DNA from: an uncultured Desulfovibrio sp.
GTDB lineage: Bacteria > Desulfobacterota > Desulfovibrionia > Desulfovibrionales > Desulfovibrionaceae
Assembly (NCBI GenBank): GCA_913060505.1
Contig: CAJXRQ010000003.1
Span: 62,001-126,000 of the forward strand
DNA: 64,000 nt
Direction of reading: 5' to 3'
The position numbers and the translations under genes are program-made. The notes under the pieces were generated by a model. That model was not told where the DNA came from. It was given only the letters and a program-made list of their open reading frames with translations, and searched no databases. Below are positions 61,914-64,000 of the stretch, one piece after another (within the stretch, counting starts at the first letter, position 1; the number at the start of each line of letters is the position of its first letter).

Positions 61914-63719
61914 ATGATGCTCAACCGCCTCTCCATTCGAAACAAAATACTTTCGTTGCTTTTATTGATGCTGCTTTGCCTTGCCGTCACCATCGGCATG
62001 CTCCTCAGCACCATGAAAACGATCGAAAACTTTTCCACGATGACCACTGAAAAGACCATGCTGAAAATGGAAAAGGCCAAGTTAAAGACGGCTTCACACT
62101 CCATGGCCATGGCTATTGGCGATCTTATCGGCGACATGCCGGAAGAAAGCCGTGTTGATCTCATCCGTAAAGTAGTAGAAAGAATCCGTTTCGAAACCGA
62201 CAAATCCGGATACTTTTTCGTCTATACCGGCACCACCGTGGTCGCATTGCCCACCAAAAAAGAGCTTGAAGGCAAAGACCTCGGGCAAGCCAAGGATAAG
62301 GACGGACTCTTTTACGTTCGGGAGATGGCTCAAAAAGCTGCCGCAGGAGGCGGATTCGTTCAATATGTCTTTCACAAACCCGGCATGGGCGACCAGCCCA
62401 AGCTGAGTTACGCCGAAGCTATTTCAGGGACAAAATACTGGATTGGAACCGGCATTTACATCGACAACATCAATGCAAACAAGACGGCGGTATCAGAATC
62501 CATCCACTCCATCGCCAAAAACGAAATCGCAGTCCAACTGGGTATCATCGGCGCCATTCTCGTCCTGATTGTTCTGCCGTTAGGCTTAATCATCACCCAG
62601 GCCATCACCAAGCCTCTACGCGAAACCATGGAAGCAACGGAAGCCATTGCCAACGGAGATTTGGACGTTCGCCTGCACCCGAACGGAACCGATGAAATCT
62701 GTCAGATGCAAACATCCATCAACGCCATGGTGGGCACGCTGGAAGAAAACATCGACAGCATCAAGGTCAAGGAAGCCGAAGCCAACAGTCAGGCCGAAGC
62801 CGCGGAAGCCGCAGCCCAAAAGGCCGAAGAAGCCATGGAAAAAGCCGAGGTTGCAACACGCGAAGGCAAGATGGCAGCTGCGCAAAGCCTGACCGGCATG
62901 GTCAACAGCCTGCGCGAGGCCAGTGACGACATTGAAAGCCGCAGCCACAAGATAAGCGAAGGCACGCATGAGCAGGTTTCCCGCATCGCTGAAGCCGCCA
63001 CAGCCATGGAACAGATGAACGCAACGGTTCTTGAAGTGGCCAGAAACGCCAGCGAAGCTGCAGAACATGCGGACAAATCCCGCAGCATAGCTGAAGAAGG
63101 TTCGGAGCTGGTTTCCCAAACAGTGGAAGCCATGGGGCACTTGCAAAAGCTGACCATAACCCTGCGCAACAACATGCATAAGCTGGATGAGGAATCCGAA
63201 GCCATTGGCGAAGTAATGCATGTGATCAACGACATTGCGGACCAGACCAATCTGCTGGCTTTGAATGCGGCCATTGAAGCGGCACGGGCAGGCGAAGCCG
63301 GACGAGGTTTTGCCGTGGTTGCGGATGAAGTTCGCAAGCTGGCGGAAAAAACCATGGGAGCCACAGGCGAAGTCGGCACCAACATCCAGGGAATTCAACA
63401 GCTCACCCACCTGAACGTGGAAGGCATCGACAACGCGGTCAGCGCCATAGAGACTACGACCGGCGTCACCGACGAATCCGGCAAAAAACTGCAGGAAATC
63501 GTACACATGGCTCAGGAAACGGCTGCACAGGTTCAGTCCATTGCCGCTGCGGCCGAGGAACAGTCCGCGGCATCCGAGCAGATTACCCGCAGCGTGGACG
63601 AAATCAACAACATTGCCCGCGAAAACACCGAACAGATCTCCCAGTCGGTCCAGAACATCAACGAGCTTGCAGAACTGACCCACGAAATAACCGAAGTGGT
63701 GGACGATCTGAAATCCTAG
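61914..63719 (+). CDS. Methyl-accepting chemotaxis protein with single Cache sensor
   Basis: A 601-residue chemoreceptor. TM1 about 12-34; periplasmic sCache_2 domain (about 35-195) with the strong family motif [45 protein letters not shown] and [13 protein letters not shown]2 about 203-227; HAMP; Ala/Glu coiled coil ([20 protein letters not shown] region); signalling hairpin with [40 protein letters not shown] split near 455. sCache_2 domains often bind small organic acids. ATG 61914 (next to ATG 61917) follows AAAGGGAG; the longer open frame upstream is not coding. Confidence 0.94.
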   Translation: MMLNRLSIRNKILSLLLLMLLCLAVTIGMLLSTMKTIENFSTMTTEKTMLKMEKAKLKTASHSMAMAIGDLIGDMPEESRVDLIRKVVERIRFETDKSGYFFVYTGTTVVALPTKKELEGKDLGQAKDKDGLFYVREMAQKAAAGGGFVQYVFHKPGMGDQPKLSYAEAISGTKYWIGTGIYIDNINANKTAVSESIHSIAKNEIAVQLGIIGAILVLIVLPLGLIITQAITKPLRETMEATEAIANGDLDVRLHPNGTDEICQMQTSINAMVGTLEENIDSIKVKEAEANSQAEAAEAAAQKAEEAMEKAEVATREGKMAAAQSLTGMVNSLREASDDIESRSHKISEGTHEQVSRIAEAATAMEQMNATVLEVARNASEAAEHADKSRSIAEEGSELVSQTVEAMGHLQKLTITLRNNMHKLDEESEAIGEVMHVINDIADQTNLLALNAAIEAARAGEAGRGFAVVADEVRKLAEKTMGATGEVGTNIQGIQQLTHLNVEGIDNAVSAIETTTGVTDESGKKLQEIVHMAQETAAQVQSIAAAAEEQSAASEQITRSVDEINNIARENTEQISQSVQNINELAELTHEITEVVDDLKS

Positions 63720-63742
63720 CAGGCGTGTACCAATGAAAATCT

Positions 63743-63772
63743 AAAGGCTCCCTCCTCCCGGGGAGCCTTTTT
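63743..63772 (+). terminator. Terminator of the single-Cache chemoreceptor gene
   Basis: AAAGGCTCCC/GGGAGCCTTT with ten-base loop and T5 tail. Confidence 0.9.
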
Positions 63773-63878
63773 CATGTAAACCGGACAGCCCGGGCACACT
63801 TGCAACCCGGCCGGAAGCGTTGTAGAGATTGCGCGGTCCGGCGGACCTCCGCCCATTACATATTTCAGGAGAATCTCC

Positions 63879-64000
63879 ATGTCACTGAGCATCGGCATCG
63901 TGGGACTGCCCAACGTGGGCAAATCCACCCTGTTCAACGCCCTGACCAAGGCCCAGAATGCGGAAAGCGCCAATTACGCTTTCTGCACCATCGAACCCAA
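63879..64000 (+). CDS. ychF: YchF family ATPase/GTPase, 5' end only
   Basis: The first 40 codons of a gene that runs off the window. [20 protein letters not shown] has the G1 loop of the Obg/YchF family (NVGKST), and [15 protein letters not shown] is the YchF switch region (NYPFCTIEPN in most members). YchF binds ATP and ribosomes. CAGGAG lies eight bases before the ATG. Confidence 0.93.
   Translation, partial: MSLSIGIVGLPNVGKSTLFNALTKAQNAESANYAFCTIEP

Overview
The window looks like a chromosomal stretch of an anaerobic, motile, GC-rich deltaproteobacterium, most likely a sulfate reducer of the Desulfovibrionaceae. This is inferred from gene content: a THI4-type thiazole synthase with His at the sulfur-donor position, a B12-dependent class II ribonucleotide reductase, four chemoreceptors (three with the long coiled-coil insert common in Desulfovibrio), a PaaK-like ligase, U32 peptidase and C_GCAxxG/DUF3795 Cys-rich proteins. 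No 16S gene or species marker is present, so the genus is not established.

Layout. 0-5.5 kb: a lipid-anchored-type hydrolase, a DUF2784 protein, a small orphan gene, then about 750 bases holding two related structured RNA elements in tandem ahead of a broken beta-barrel gene; then a 2-Cys peroxiredoxin and an aldo/keto reductase. 5.5-14.6 kb: LysR regulator with a paired operator, PreP-like M16 protease, secreted MORN protein, U32 protein, HD-GYP protein and hybrid histidine kinase. 14.6-18.5 kb: a metal (probably zinc) block: ZIP transporter, TIGR03943 protein and ArsP/DUF318-type permease facing a His-rich ZnuA-like binding protein behind a Fur-family-like operator, with no ZnuB/ZnuC. 18.5-23.8 kb: sirtuin, thiE and thi4 with a TPP riboswitch, then GAF-HD-GYP and EAL-HDOD signalling proteins.

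23.8-30.3 kb is a minus-strand operon: murJ, a TrmN6-type methyltransferase, a C_GCAxxG/DUF3795 fusion and then a Rad50/SbcC-type ATPase split over separate genes with an SbcD-type nuclease between the halves. The N-half ends just after a zinc-hook CxxC; the Walker B half is the last gene. Every junction overlaps by 4-14 bases. 30.7-36.5 kb holds mutM, an aminotransferase, an SRPBCC/MerR pair and nrdJ. 36.5-41.4 kb holds a candidate small RNA and two recently duplicated chemoreceptors. 41.5-46.2 kb carries a sugar-isomerase-like protein, a ChaN-PDZ lipoprotein, a DUF429 protein and a PaaK-like ligase.

46.4-49.4 kb is an accessory island next to tRNA-Lys and tRNA-Glu: the tRNA-Glu terminator is repeated 2.7 kb away, a degraded tRNA-like 3' end lies between, and the interior holds a short Rhs protein, a small two-TM protein, a displaced second copy of the Rhs tip and a second two-TM protein. 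49.6-55.4 kb is a surface-modification cluster: carbamoyltransferase fused to an SxtJ-like membrane domain, DUF5989, SGNH hydrolase, MBOAT acyltransferase and a convergent second SGNH hydrolase. 55.8-64 kb holds a DUF3795 protein, a YddA-type ABC exporter, a deletion scar joining a headless LysR gene to a headless membrane gene, two more chemoreceptors and the start of ychF.

Best candidates for something undescribed are the split Rad50-SbcD operon, the tandem RNA elements at 1.8-2.3 kb, the Rhs tip/immunity island and the ZnuBC-less zinc block. All functional statements rest on reading the sequence and recalled family motifs; no searches were run.
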